The position numbers and the translations under genes were made by a program. Shown here in pieces: positions 31,250 to 42,390 of a stretch of DNA of 64,000 bases. Position 1 is the stretch's first letter. Each line of letters begins with the position of its first letter. Source of the stretch: Entoloma clypeatum (lineage: Eukaryota > Basidiomycota > Agaricomycetes > Agaricales > Entolomataceae); contig OY751485.1 in assembly GCA_963565915.1 (NCBI GenBank), forward strand, positions 4,774,001 to 4,838,000, in the 5' to 3' direction. Under the pieces are notes generated by a model, which was given only the letters and a program-made list of their open reading frames with translations, was not told the DNA's origin and searched no databases.

Positions 31250-34200
31250 TCACCCCCCCTTCAAGGCACAGCGTCTCAATGTGTCAGGCGAAAATAAGTT
31301 GAATATCGCGGCGGCAATCCGCCGCGGAGCTCCTGGATGACATTGGTAGAAGTTGCGGACTAGGTGCAGAGCGTGGACATTGTCTTCTGCTTCCCAGGAA
31401 TTCTCTTCATAGCCATATCCCTTCCATTTGACCAAGATTTGAAGCTTGCCTCGATGCAGTCGGCTGTCCAAGAGGTTTTCAACATCATACTCCGATTCTT
31501 CTCCGACTACCGTTGGAGGCGGAGGAGAGCGGACTTGGCGTCGGAAAGGGTCATCGGGAACTAGTGAAAGTTTGACGACATGGAATACTGGGTGGACGCG
31601 GGACATGGAAGGGGGAAGGCGAAGTTTGTAGGCATGTGTTCCGACAGGTCGGACCACTGGGAAAGGGCCTATGTATCGATGTGCAAGTTTTTTTGTGGGT
31701 CGGGTGGTTTTGAGGTCTGATGAGTCTAAAAAGACCTTGTCCCCTGGGCGGAATGTCGGAGTGGTGCTCCGATGCTGGTTGTAGTATCGCGCCATGTTGT
31801 CTTTTGCCTTTGTCAGTGCTGCGCAAGCCTCCGCTAGAGCGGACTTCATCCACTGGCTGAAATCCGCTACCGCCTCCATCTCCATCCGCTTCTCGCAAGG
31901 TTCGAATCCCATGCGCGGATGGCGGCCGGTGTCAATGTAGAATGGAGTTTGATGTGTCGATGCGTGAACATGGTTGTTGTATGCAAATTCAGCCATCGGA
32001 AGCCATTTGTCCCAATTGTCTTGACGTTCATTGATGAATAGGCGAAGGTATTGTTCCAATCCTTGATTGACCCGCTCCGTCTGTCCGTCCAACTGCGGAT
32101 GGTAGGCTGTCGAGGCAGCAACCTTAATGTTAAGCAGCCTGTATAGTTCACATGTGAACTTGGCAACAAACTGTGGTCCTCAGTTGGAGACAATGGCCTC
32201 CGGTAGTCTGTGGAGTTTCCAGACATTTTGAACATAGGAGCATGCAGTCCCAAGTGCGGAGATGTCGGAGTGCATTGGGATGAAGTGTCCCCGCTTCCCT
32301 ACTGAGTCCACTACCACCATGATAGTGTTGTAGCCGTGGGCTTCTGGTAGTTCAGTAATGAAGTCAACACTGGTTACTTGCCATCGCTCCATGGGGACCG
32401 GTAGCGGATTGAGCTCTCCGGAGGGCGGAGTGCGTCGGACCTTGGTGCGGAGGCATGGGTCACATGTCTTGCAATATTGACCTATTAAATGAGACATGTG
32501 TGGCCACCAGTAATTGCGCGACACCAGTTCCAAGGTTTTCCACTGTCCAGGATGTCCGGCCACCGGAGTGTCATGGTGTTGTGTGAGGATCCGATGACAC
32601 AGTTGGGGATTGTTAGGAACATAGATACGATCCCTGAAGTAGAGCAAACCTTCCGCTTGCCTCCACTTTGCACTACGGACGGACCCCGCTCCGACGGTCG
32701 GAAGGGATTTGACAACCTCTGCCACACTATCCTCCAGTAACCCCTCTCGGATTCCCTGTCGGACCTGGCGGAGGACGTCGTGTTCTTCCCCTTGAACAGT
32801 TACCCCACGCATTGCTCGCACTGCAAACAATTCTGGTCGAAGAAGGATGATGTTTTCATTGTCCCGTGATCCGTCTCTGTGGTCCGCTCGTCGGGATAAA
32901 GTGTCGGACTTGCCCATTGACTTGCCAGGTCGATGGTGCATTTTGAAATCGAAACGAGCAAGGTATAAGGACCATCTAGCCTGTCGTCGATTTAGCTTTT
33001 GAGCTGTCATGAAATACTCAAGATTTTTGTGGTCCGTCCAAATCTCCACTGTCTTCTCCGCTCCTTCAAGGAAGTGCCTCCACTCCTCCAATGCGCGGAC
33101 CACCGCCAACATCTCCTTGTCATAGATCTCGTAGTTGCGTTCCACCGGACTTAGGCTTTTGGAATAGAATGCGACAGGGTGCCACTTACCGTCCTCTGTT
33201 GGTTGGGACAGTACTGCTCCGGTTGCAAAGTCCGAGCTATCCGCTTCTATCTGCCACTCCTTTCCATGATCAGCTAAGACCAGGATCGGAGCGGATGTAA
33301 TCCTCCGCTTCAACTCTGCAAATGCGGACACTTCTCCCTCCCTCCAAGACCAGAGGTGCCCTTTCTTCGTGAGCTCGAAGAGAGGGCGCGCGATGTCTGA
33401 AAACCCTTCAATAAAACGGCAATAGAAGTTAGTGAATCCCAGAAAGGACTGTACTTCTCAGACGTTTGTCAGAGCAGGCCACTCCGCGACCCCCGCTACC
33501 TTCATCCATCTCTACATGTCCTTGTTCAATAATAAGGCCTAGGTATTCAATGCGCGTTTGTTCAAACTCGCATTTCTCTGGTTTTAGATAGAGTTTGTGT
33601 TTGCGAAGTCGTTCCAGTACGATCCGTGTGACTCTCCGATGCTCCGCAAGGGTCTCCGTGAAGATGAGTATATCGTCAAGGTAAACACAGACTACACCTT
33701 CAGTGATGAGGTCCTGAAAGATCTCGTTCATCATAGTCTGGAATGTGGATGGACTATTAGTGAGGCCGAAGAACATCATCAATGGTTCATAGAGTCCGTG
33801 ATTGGTCCGAAAAGCGGCCTTCCACTTGTCTCCGGGTTTTATCTGCACATTGTTGTAGCCCCAGCGGATGTCGAGCTTGGTGAAGTATTGAGCGCATTGA
33901 AGTTTATTGATCAGTTTGGATATGAGCGGAAGCGGATACTTGTTTTTGATAGTTTTGGAATTGAGTGACCGGTAGTCTTGTACAAGACGAAGGGAGCCAT
34001 CCTTCTTCTTGATGTAGAATACCGGAGATGCCATCAGAGACTTGGAAGGGCGGATCCGACCAGTTGCAAGGTTTTCCTCCAAAAACGCGTCGAGTTCCTT
34101 CTGTTCATTCGGAGCAAGCGGATATACCTTACAACCCGCCGGAGAGGCATCCAGAACAAGTTCAATGGCGTGGTCCCAAGTCCGCTCTTCCGGTAAGGTG

Positions 34201-34826
34201 TCAAAAGAGGTCTTTGAGAATACGTCTTCGAAGTCAAACAAGTGGTCTGGTACAGAGTCGCGGAAAGATTTAGGTTTTTGGTTACTGAGGAAGGCCTCCG
34301 ATAGACGTTGCAAGATATTGGATGAAGCACGGATGAACTCCGCCTCCGTGGGTACGGTTCCGACAAAAAGGCAGTCTCCCTCCTCTTCCTCATCCTCTTC
34401 CTCATCGTCTTCCGCTAACTCCTCCGCTTCCTCTCCTTCTGTGACATCCTCCACCCATGGGCCACGTGGAGCCTCCTCCTCTAGACTGGACATCGGAGTG
34501 GAACCCATCCGACAGGCTTGGATGCAGACTTGTTCAAACTTCTGCTCCTTCCGCTCTTGGGCTGCCTCCTGGTGGCATGTCCGACATCGTGCAGGACACT
34601 GGCTCATCTTCACTTCCCCTGAAGCCCAATCTACCTCGGGGTTGTGTTCTTTGAGCCAAGTGAAGCCTAACACGATTTCTTGTTTTCCCAAACTTGTGAC
34701 TGCAAGCTGGGTCTGTTCTGAGTGATCCCGATAGCGGAGCACTACATCCAACACCTCCGTTATTGCTCTGGCCTCGTTTGGAGTTCCGTCGATGTTGTAT
34801 ACTGGAATTGCGTGTTGTAGCTTTCA
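31250..34826 (-). pseudogene. Gypsy 1 pol: RT, RNase H, integrase, chromodomain; several breaks
   Basis: Reading minus strand from 34826: RT with LDIRWGYNNVQI, FGLTNSPSTFQ and YLDDILIF; then RNase H (LVLADHGKEWQIEADSSDF, WTDHKNLEYF); the integrase HHCC finger (HHDTPVAGHPG … CDPCLR); catalytic segments (SVDFITELP, DGQTERVNQGL); and a chromodomain (YDVENLLDSRLHRGKLQILVKW). Four breaks: a TGA at 34826-34824 after the protease; a small deletion near 33500 that shifts the frame in RT; a TGA at 33460-33458 (NV*EVQSFLG); and a TGA at 32182-32180 (SN*GPQF). Each of the three TGAs sits where the surrounding protein suggests Arg, so CGA to TGA is likely. The copy cannot be autonomous. Confidence 0.9.
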
Positions 34827-35162
34827 AGTAGAGAGTTGATGTTTCTCAACCAGAGTGCGTTCAATAAATGACCCTGTTGCCCCACTGTCAAGTAAGGCCT
34901 TCTGTGATAGTGTGTCTTTGGTGTCGGTAGTTTCAAGAACTATGTCGAGTTCAATAGAATTGTCGGAGTGAGCGGAGGCGAGGACATATTGTTTTGGAAG
35001 CCGATGCTCCCATTTAGAGAGGCGAAGGCGGATGGGATTTGCAGAGTTGGGTGCGACTATGGGATCATTTGCAGGCTTAGAGATGGAGGGTATAGGATCA
35101 TATTGTTCCATGAATAAGGCAGCATAACGATTTTTAGCAGACAACGAGGGCGCACTGTTCAC
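34824..35162 (-). CDS. Gypsy 1 protease region
   Basis: This is a 112-codon open segment in the -1 frame relative to gag, overlapping the gag stop by a few bases, so it has no start of its own and was presumably reached by frameshifting. It contains the aspartic protease motif LLDSGATGSFI near its end. I found no clear slippery heptamer here. The TGA at its end separates it from RT. Confidence 0.75.
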   Translation of the reverse strand: MNSAPSLSAKNRYAALFMEQYDPIPSISKPANDPIVAPNSANPIRLRLSKWEHRLPKQYVLASAHSDNSIELDIVLETTDTKDTLSQKALLDSGATGSFIERTLVEKHQLST

Positions 35163-36310
35163 TCGCTGTGGGGAGGAAAATCCTCCTGTCCTTCCTCCGA
35201 CTCCACAGACTCTGTGGGCAGAACGGAGTTGCCTTCCGCTGCGTCCTTAACCACGAGTTGTTCCATAACAAACTCATCCTGCTCCTCCGTTGTCATGAAG
35301 CGAATGTCGAAGCAAAGGGGGCATTCATGACCAAAGTGACCCGTTTTGTTACATCTGAAGCATGCATTGGCATTCTTGCCTTTGACGTGTGAAGTATCAA
35401 TGCCCATTGCATTGGGGTCCCTTGTCAGCGGAGCGGATGCCGATGCGAGCGGAGCTGTACACGGAGTGAATGGAATGTAGGGACGAGGGAATACTGAGGT
35501 GCCAGGTACTCTTGGTCCGACAACATTGTGGAAGGCGGAGGTGCGGGTCGGAGCAGTGGCTTTGAAGGCTTTGTTGGCAATCCTATTGTTGTCATTGACT
35601 TGTGCTGCAGAGTACCACTCATCGGGGTTGTCATCCACAGGTCGTCCGTGGGTCAGGGTGGCAATCTCATTCTGAATGTCGGAACAGAGACCATGGCGGA
35701 ATTTGAGTACGATGTTGGTATCCTCCTGATAGCCCGCTTTGTCAATATAGTCTTTGAACTCGTCAATATAGGTCTCGACATCCCGTTGACCTTGATAATA
35801 GGATTCTCCTTCGAGGATCAGTCTCGCGTCCTGTTCCTCATTCTTCGGAGTGAACTCCATTGTAAAGACTGCACGGAAGTCCACCCAAGTCTGATAAGGC
35901 GGAGCACCGGTCCTCCGCTCCTGTTGGATAATGTGATCCGCAAAGCGTGCTGCACGTCCACTCTTCATGAAGGATAACCAATAAATTTTAGCGTGGTCGT
36001 CTGCGAACTGTTCCGGAGCCAACCCCATAAACAATTCACAGGAGTTTAGAAAGGTCCAGCCATTTGCACACGATCCATCGAAGTCCGATGGATTGGCAGG
36101 TTTTGCTCGACGCATGCCCAGATTGGCCGGAGCGAGCGGAGCGGGTATAATAGCGGGTGCGGGAGCAGGTGGGATAGGTGGCGGACCTGGGGCAGGAATT
36201 GTGTTGAAGGCGAGGAGGAGTTGGTCAAGTTGAGTCGAGATATCAGCGAGAGTTTGACGTTGTTCCTGGAACTCTTGCTCGAGCTGTTCAAGGCGATTGG
36301 GGTCGTCCAT
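35159..36310 (-). CDS. Gypsy 1 gag
   Basis: The ATG at 36310-36308 opens 383 codons to the TGA at 35159. The protein begins with a Gln/Glu/Leu-rich helix (NRLEQLEQEFQEQ), then a Pro/Ala linker, then the retrotransposon gag capsid-like core (WTFLNSCELFMGL…, YQTWVDFRAVFTMEF…, DVETYIDEFKDYI), and near residue 315 one CCHC zinc knuckle (CFRCNKTGHFGHEC). It binds element RNA and forms particles. No lesion is seen, unlike pol. Confidence 0.9.
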   Translation of the reverse strand: MDDPNRLEQLEQEFQEQRQTLADISTQLDQLLLAFNTIPAPGPPPIPPAPAPAIIPAPLAPANLGMRRAKPANPSDFDGSCANGWTFLNSCELFMGLAPEQFADDHAKIYWLSFMKSGRAARFADHIIQQERRTGAPPYQTWVDFRAVFTMEFTPKNEEQDARLILEGESYYQGQRDVETYIDEFKDYIDKAGYQEDTNIVLKFRHGLCSDIQNEIATLTHGRPVDDNPDEWYSAAQVNDNNRIANKAFKATAPTRTSAFHNVVGPRVPGTSVFPRPYIPFTPCTAPLASASAPLTRDPNAMGIDTSHVKGKNANACFRCNKTGHFGHECPLCFDIRFMTTEEQDEFVMEQLVVKDAAEGNSVLPTESVESEEGQEDFPPHSE

Positions 36311-36452
36311 TACTATGCGCAGAGCAGAATCACCAGTTACGGAGAGGTAATTAGAAATGTATCGGAGTCAGACACGGACAAAGCTGCTCCGAAGCGCGGA
36401 ATCGTGACAACGATGCAATCGGACCCGGTCCAATTAGAAGAGAACTTTCTAC

Positions 36453-36605
36453 TGTAAGGGCGACCTTATGATCCAAGACTCAAACTCAGATACTTGCAAG
36501 GGAGATCCGAAGTTTAGATTGAGCAGTCTGATAAGTAATACAACACACACCTTGCAAGGGAGATCCGAAGAGAAAGTTCTAAGGATTCCCCTGCAAGCTA
36601 GCGAG
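36453..36605 (-). repeat. Gypsy 1 5' LTR, inner part (split by Copia 2)
   Basis: The first 153 bp in plus orientation match 30818-30970 almost base for base and stop at GCGAG, the duplicated target of Copia 2. Confidence 0.9.
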
Positions 36606-36915
36606 TGTTGAAACTTTTCCCATCACGTAGATTAGATTAGATTAGATTACATCACGTGACCTTTACACATCTTCATTACATACTTGTTTGGTTGGTACAA
36701 ACAGTAGTACGGTATATAAGACCAGGAAACTGTCAATATCAACAAGTTGTCTCTTGACTCTTAACCAGCTCCATCGCTCTCACCAGCCTCAACCGCTCTC
36801 ACTAGCCTTACCCCCTCCAAACCATGTAAGTGACCATAGCGGTATCGTAGAGTACTTCCACTGTAGCTATGTTGCTCAGTACATCTGTGGCTAGCGCCCA
36901 GGTGGAACTTCAACA
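36606..36915 (+). repeat. Copia 2 5' LTR
   Basis: It has a short GATTA tandem run beside CACGTGA, a TATA-like GTATATAAGACC, and a strong splice-donor-like GTAAGT at 36826. Confidence 0.9.
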
Positions 36916-36930
36916 GGTTATGGGCCCCGG
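36916..36930 (+). other. Copia 2 primer-binding site
   Basis: GGTTATGGGCCCCGG directly abuts the LTR and is identical to the sites of Copia 1 and Copia 3. Confidence 0.75.
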
Positions 36931-37277
36931 ATAGCAGAGGGACTTGGGAAAGGCTGGCAACAGCGAGTACCTGCCCACTCTACCCTGGCTGGCAAAGAAC
37001 CGATTGAAAGATCTAGGTTCTGAGTCATACTTCTTCACATATGAACCTGGGAACGTCGTTACGACAAGTACCTGTCATGAGACGTCCCTAAAGGGATTGA
37101 CCTAGTACACTCCATGTGGAAACGTTGATCGCACCTTATACGTTTCTGACATATAAAGGGTTTTCCCGTGACCACTATTCCTAAAGGGAATATGTCATAA
37201 GGAATCATTTAATTGTTTTCTTGAATCATATTCATAACATATCACTGATTGAGAACCCTTTCTTAGATTCATCTACA

Positions 37278-40200
37278 ATGTCTACCTCTCGTTCTGCCCT
37301 CGAAACCATCACCGCCTTTGACGGCATCGACTACCAGAGCTGGGCCGAGAAAATGAAGTCTTACCTACTCCATCAAGGAGTCTGGCGCATCGTCTCTGGC
37401 GACATCACTCGTCCCGTAATCGCCGACTTCACCACTATGGTCTCCACTCCTGGTCCCACCGCCGCTGCTCCCCCTGTACTGACTACCACAATCGACCAGC
37501 CCGGCTTCCGTAAGGAAGAAAAAGCCTGGATCAGGGACGACGACGTAGCTCTCGGGGCGATACGCCTGAAGGTCTCTGAGGTGATCAGACGCCACATCAA
37601 GGACAGCACCTCGGCACTTGACGTGTGGAAGGCGCTAAAAGATAACTACTCCAAGGTATCCCCGGCCGTCATCTTCGGCGACTTCAAGGCCGCCGCCACC
37701 TACAAGCTCTCTGGACGCGACCCCGTGCCTGAAATTGAACGCCTGGGGTCTCTTTTCGCCCGGCTCGCCGATTCGAACTTTGTCGTTCCCGATCTGATGC
37801 AGGCAATGATCCTGGCCAATGCAATTCCCGACGCCTGGTCGTCACTCTCCACCGCCCTTTTCCAGGTCTACGACGCCGACGATTTCACCTACAAAGCCGT
37901 CGCCGAAAGCATCATCTCTGAATACCGGCGCAAGTATGCAGTAGGGTCTACTCGGGCGTCCAATGAGCAGGCCCGGAAAATTTCCGGGACAAAGCGAAAG
38001 GGGCAGGACCCCAAATGGGAAAGGCAGCAAAAGCCGAGTACCTCGCAGAACGATGCTGACGAGCAGCCTAACTCGGCTGACCCTAGTACCGCTTCTGAAA
38101 AGAAGAAGGGAAAAGGACGCTGGCGCAATCAGAAGAAAAGTGCCAACACTGCGGACAACACGTCCGAACATGTGGAGGAAACGGTTGAGTTTGTTGCTCC
38201 CGCCATCCACTTCCCTCCTCTTCCAACACCGTCCTTCACAACCGTCACTGGGCGCGGAAAAACGATGAGTACCGCCCAGCCAGACTCTCAAAGAATGCAG
38301 TCGCTCCTTCAGCGAATGAACCCCCCTCCGTCACAGTACACCGGGCTTCCTTCTGGAAAACCATCCGTGTGGAAAAAGAACGACCATGTCCGCAAACTCG
38401 CGCACGGCATTGGTGCTCGCCCCTCAGGATCGAATCTTCGTATCCTAGATACCATCATTCCTGACATCAACGAAAGGCCGGCTAAACAGCGTCGCGTAGC
38501 CCCGTCGATAGAAGAATCGCTGAAGATGATGGACATAGACCATCAAAGTGAGCGGATGGGGCCGGAACAATTCGAAGATGGGCTGATTGAACTTGACGGT
38601 TCGTCATCTCCCTCTCCTAAATCTGACCAATTAAGGAAAGCTAATAACACCTCCTTTCAGACGTGTAAAATATTAGCTAGTACTAGTGCAGAATGTATGG
38701 ATCATATTGACAGCGATCTATATAAAAAATATACAGAGCACTTTGCGTCATGCACACACTGTAAGGAGAAAGAACGCGCACAATGGATCTTAGACTCCGG
38801 TGCCTCATTACACTTTACCCATGAGTTCAAGGACTTCGCGTACTACAGGCCTCTCAAGGCTAAGCGATTTGTCCAAACAGCCGCAAAGGGAAAGAAACTG
38901 GAAATTCTCGGAGTTGGGGCCGTTCCAGTACGGCATACCCTAAATGGGGAAATAAAAACCCATCTTCTCCGACCTGTATTCTACATTCCGGACATGGACA
39001 CACGCCTATTGTCCCTAGGCGTCTTCCTTAATCACGGTTACAAAGTAGACGGAATGCGTGGAGAAATTAACATCTCCAAAGGACAGAACAAAATACAGTT
39101 CTCGCCTCACATTCTCGGACAAACCATTTATTGGTTAGACACTGAAATACGCTATGACCAAATCCATGCGATCTCTAGCAAAATCACTGTTGAAACCTGG
39201 CATAAACGCCTTGGCCACCCAAATGACCAGGCGCTCAATAAAATTCCCACCAGTACCAAAGGAGTACCCAGGATGCTAGTACGTGAGAAATCACAGGAAA
39301 GCTGCACGGGGTGCCTAAAAGGGAAAATGCCGAATCAATCTTATCCCAACTCGATGACAAGGGCTGTTAAACCCTTTGATTTAATCCATTCGGATTTGAA
39401 ACAGATATGCACGGCATCATACCATAAGTACAAATATTTCCTTACCTTTTTGGACGATTTTTCTTCCCATGTCTGGGTCGTCTTGCTTAGGAAAAAGTCA
39501 GGCGCCATCACGGCGCTGAAACAATTCCTTGCGATGATCCAGAATCAATTCGCCGCCACCCCTAAAAAATGGCGGGTTGATGGAGGTGGAGAATTTGACG
39601 AATACAAGGATGTACTTGCCGATCATGGAATTCTGATTGACGTCACACTCCCATATCAGCATCAGCAGAATGGTAGAGCAGAACGGATAAATCAAACTCT
39701 GTGGGAAAAATCTCAGGCATTACGCTTCGACGCATGCTTACCACCTATGTGGTGGGAATTCTGCCTGGAACATGCAGCATTTCTCTACAACAGAACCCCC
39801 ATGCAGCGTCTTGAATGGAAACCCCCTTACTTCAGGGTGACCAATGAGATTCCCGACATGTCCAGCATCAGAGTATTTGGATGTCAGGCATATGTATATA
39901 TCCCAAAGGAGAAACGTAGGAACTCCCTGGAATCAAGATCCCGATTGATGATTTATCTCGGATCGAAACCAGGGGTCAAAGGATACCGCTTCATGGATCC
40001 TGAGACCAACACGATTTTCATGGGCGGGAAAGCTATCTTTGATGAAAGCAAGTACCCTAGATGCCACATCGACCCGTTGCCAGAAAACCACCCAGAAATG
40101 GAAGACCCAGAGCCGGCTGATGAGTTTGAGGATCTCATTCCCGGCAGCAATGACGACGATAGTCACAACGAAACACCTCATGACCCAGTTCCCATTGAAC

Positions 40201-42005
40201 AGGATCAACCTGAATCAGACAACGAACTGCCTGCCAGTGAGCCTGATGATGAACCGCGAGTACCCACTCCGGAACCCGAGCAAGTACCAGATCGACCGAT
40301 CAGGGAACGACGAGTTCGGAAGATGCCAGGAAGCATCTATGGGGAAGACACTCCAGCGTCTGATCTTGAAAAATTAGATCGAAGACAGAGATTGGGCGGT
40401 CAAACGGCATGGATGAATGACCTCCTGATGGAGGCAATATCAGTCCAAGTTGGCATCGTTGAAATGTCCCATAAAGACATATACCCTCTTCCAAATAAAG
40501 AAGACTGGTATGCGGCTGAACGTAAAGAGCTAGACATGCTCAAACGCCGCGGGGTGATCACGGAGCTAGTACCCCTGCCTGCAGGGAGGAAAGCTCTAAG
40601 GAACAAATGGGTTTATAACGAAAAGTCCGACGGGCGCCTGAAAGCTTGCCTTGTCGCAAAAGGCTTTTCACAGGTAGAAGGGATCGACTTTGATCAAATC
40701 TTCTCACCAGTCGTAAGATATGAAACCGTCCGACTAATACTGGCATTGACAGCCCTTGAAGGGTGGTTCATGACACTTTTGGACGTCTCATCAGCCTTCC
40801 TCTATGGAACGCTCCGTGAAGTCATTTACATGCGACAGCCTGAGGGCTACATAGTAAAAGGGAAAGAACACCTCATGTACCAACTATTCAAAGCTCTATA
40901 TGGACTTAAGCAGGCCGCATTAGCCTGGTGGAGGGAACTTGATTCCTCCATGAAAAAGCTCGGCTTTGTCCGGCTTCACTCCGATGCGGGAGTGTTCATT
41001 CACAAAAGTACCAACGGGGAAATTGTAATCACCGTCATCTATGTCGACGACTCTGCTTTTCTCGGCACAAACCGGGAATATACGCTAGAGAAAAAGAAGG
41101 CCTTCATGACCACATGGGAATGTAGGGACCTAGGGCACCTTGTGCCTGATGGGGAACCGAAAGAATTTCTCTCTATCCAAATAAGGCAACGCGGGAAACG
41201 TATCTTCATCGATCAAGTACCTTACCTTGAGAAAATACTCAAACGAATGGGGATGAGCGAATCTAACGCCACCCATACCCCACTTCCTACGGGCTACAAA
41301 CCCATGATGTCCGAAGATGAACCCAATGCAGAACTTCGATCAAAGTACCAATCCGTCATCGGATCACTTCTATATCTAATGATTGGAACAAGGCCAGACA
41401 TCTGTTTTGCTGTGATTAAAATGTCGCAGTTTTCCGCAAATCCCACCAAACGCCATTTAGAAGTGGCTAGGGATATTTGCAGGTATCTGAAGGCGACAAA
41501 AAATTACGCAATCATGTATGATGGCGACTCAGGGAAAGGAATCTATGCATTCACAGACTCCGACTGGGCGTCAGATGAAAACACGAGGAGGTCCACCACC
41601 GGCTTCTTCATATCACTGGCGTCTGGAGCAGTGACATGGGTATCATCAGCGCAAAAGACCATCGCCCTCTCTTCCACAGAAGCAGAGTATATGGCATTAT
41701 CAGACTGCAGTCGCGCAGCAACATGGCTGAGAAGCATGCTTGCCGAACTTGGAATGCAGATCGGATCAGTACCGATCTATGGAGATAACAACGGCTCCGT
41801 CTTTATCGCATCCAACCCTGTAACTGAGAAACGATCCAAGCACATTGACGTGCGATTCCACTTCGTCAGAGAAAAAGTCTCTGAAGGCATCATTACGGTC
41901 GAATTCATCGAAGGAGTGAATAACCCTGCAGACCTTTTAACTAAGAATCTGGGAAAAATCCTCTTTTCCAAGTTTATCCCGTACTTCGGATTAATAAAAA
42001 ACTAG
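37278..42005 (+). CDS. Copia 2 gag-pol polyprotein, intact
   Basis: The first ATG in the frame is at 37278 (the frame is open upstream only from a TTG). It encodes 1575 residues with no stop. Order: gag (WAEKMKSYLL…, capsid-like helices, no zinc knuckle; basic linker GTKRKGQDPK); protease LDSGASLHFTHEF; GAG-pre-integrase HKRLGHP … CTGCLKGKM; integrase (HSDLKQI, FLDDFSSH, VDGGGEF, NGRAERINQTL); RT (NKWVYNEKSDGRLKACLVAKGFSQ, SSAFLYG, VIYVDD); RNase H (FTDSDWASDENTRRSTTGFF, SSTEAEYMALSD, DVRFHFVREKV, NNPADLLTKNL). All usual catalytic positions that can be judged are present. Gag and pol share one frame, so particle stoichiometry must be set by another route such as splicing or proteolysis. Confidence 0.95.
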   Translation: MSTSRSALETITAFDGIDYQSWAEKMKSYLLHQGVWRIVSGDITRPVIADFTTMVSTPGPTAAAPPVLTTTIDQPGFRKEEKAWIRDDDVALGAIRLKVSEVIRRHIKDSTSALDVWKALKDNYSKVSPAVIFGDFKAAATYKLSGRDPVPEIERLGSLFARLADSNFVVPDLMQAMILANAIPDAWSSLSTALFQVYDADDFTYKAVAESIISEYRRKYAVGSTRASNEQARKISGTKRKGQDPKWERQQKPSTSQNDADEQPNSADPSTASEKKKGKGRWRNQKKSANTADNTSEHVEETVEFVAPAIHFPPLPTPSFTTVTGRGKTMSTAQPDSQRMQSLLQRMNPPPSQYTGLPSGKPSVWKKNDHVRKLAHGIGARPSGSNLRILDTIIPDINERPAKQRRVAPSIEESLKMMDIDHQSERMGPEQFEDGLIELDGSSSPSPKSDQLRKANNTSFQTCKILASTSAECMDHIDSDLYKKYTEHFASCTHCKEKERAQWILDSGASLHFTHEFKDFAYYRPLKAKRFVQTAAKGKKLEILGVGAVPVRHTLNGEIKTHLLRPVFYIPDMDTRLLSLGVFLNHGYKVDGMRGEINISKGQNKIQFSPHILGQTIYWLDTEIRYDQIHAISSKITVETWHKRLGHPNDQALNKIPTSTKGVPRMLVREKSQESCTGCLKGKMPNQSYPNSMTRAVKPFDLIHSDLKQICTASYHKYKYFLTFLDDFSSHVWVVLLRKKSGAITALKQFLAMIQNQFAATPKKWRVDGGGEFDEYKDVLADHGILIDVTLPYQHQQNGRAERINQTLWEKSQALRFDACLPPMWWEFCLEHAAFLYNRTPMQRLEWKPPYFRVTNEIPDMSSIRVFGCQAYVYIPKEKRRNSLESRSRLMIYLGSKPGVKGYRFMDPETNTIFMGGKAIFDESKYPRCHIDPLPENHPEMEDPEPADEFEDLIPGSNDDDSHNETPHDPVPIEQDQPESDNELPASEPDDEPRVPTPEPEQVPDRPIRERRVRKMPGSIYGEDTPASDLEKLDRRQRLGGQTAWMNDLLMEAISVQVGIVEMSHKDIYPLPNKEDWYAAERKELDMLKRRGVITELVPLPAGRKALRNKWVYNEKSDGRLKACLVAKGFSQVEGIDFDQIFSPVVRYETVRLILALTALEGWFMTLLDVSSAFLYGTLREVIYMRQPEGYIVKGKEHLMYQLFKALYGLKQAALAWWRELDSSMKKLGFVRLHSDAGVFIHKSTNGEIVITVIYVDDSAFLGTNREYTLEKKKAFMTTWECRDLGHLVPDGEPKEFLSIQIRQRGKRIFIDQVPYLEKILKRMGMSESNATHTPLPTGYKPMMSEDEPNAELRSKYQSVIGSLLYLMIGTRPDICFAVIKMSQFSANPTKRHLEVARDICRYLKATKNYAIMYDGDSGKGIYAFTDSDWASDENTRRSTTGFFISLASGAVTWVSSAQKTIALSSTEAEYMALSDCSRAATWLRSMLAELGMQIGSVPIYGDNNGSVFIASNPVTEKRSKHIDVRFHFVREKVSEGIITVEFIEGVNNPADLLTKNLGKILFSKFIPYFGLIKN

Positions 42006-42080
42006 GCGAAACAAAGTACCTATATATATATGTGGGAAAAAGTAAGATGTATTTAGAAGTATGTACTAAATATGGGGGGG

Positions 42081-42390
42081 TGTTGAAACTTTTCCCATCA
42101 CGTAGATTAGATTAGATTAGATTACATCACGTGACCTTTACACATCTTCATTACATACTTGTTTGGTTGGTACAAACAGTAGTACGGTATATAAGACCAG
42201 GAAACTGTCAATATCAACAAGTTGTCTCTTGACTCTTAACCAGCTCCATCGCTCTCACCAGCCTCAACCGCTCTCACTAGCCTTACCCCCTCCAAACCAT
42301 GTGAGTGACCATAGCGGTATCGTAGAGTACTTCCACTGTAGCTATGTTGCTCAGTACATCTGTGGCTAGCGCCCAGGTGGAACTTCAACA
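42081..42390 (+). repeat. Copia 2 3' LTR
   Basis: Same as the 5' LTR except the donor-like site reads GTGAGT. The G-run before it is the likely plus-strand primer. Confidence 0.9.

Larger units (their letters stand above)
36606..42390 (+). mobile_element. Copia 2: full-length, apparently intact LTR retrotransposon
   Basis: Two 310-bp LTRs (36606-36915 and 42081-42390) begin TGTTGAAACTTTTCCC and end TTCAACA. GCGAG is duplicated at 36601-36605 and 42391-42395. By eye the LTRs differ at a single base (GTAAGTG versus GTGAGTG). Internal order: primer-binding site, 362-bp leader, one long ORF, purine tract TATGGGGGGG. The uninterrupted ORF and near-identical LTRs point to a very recent insertion. 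Confidence 0.95.

Noticed and set aside
33597..34725. Long plus-strand ORFs opposite Gypsy 1 pol
   Set aside because: They mirror the minus-strand RT and linker codons and have no motifs of their own.
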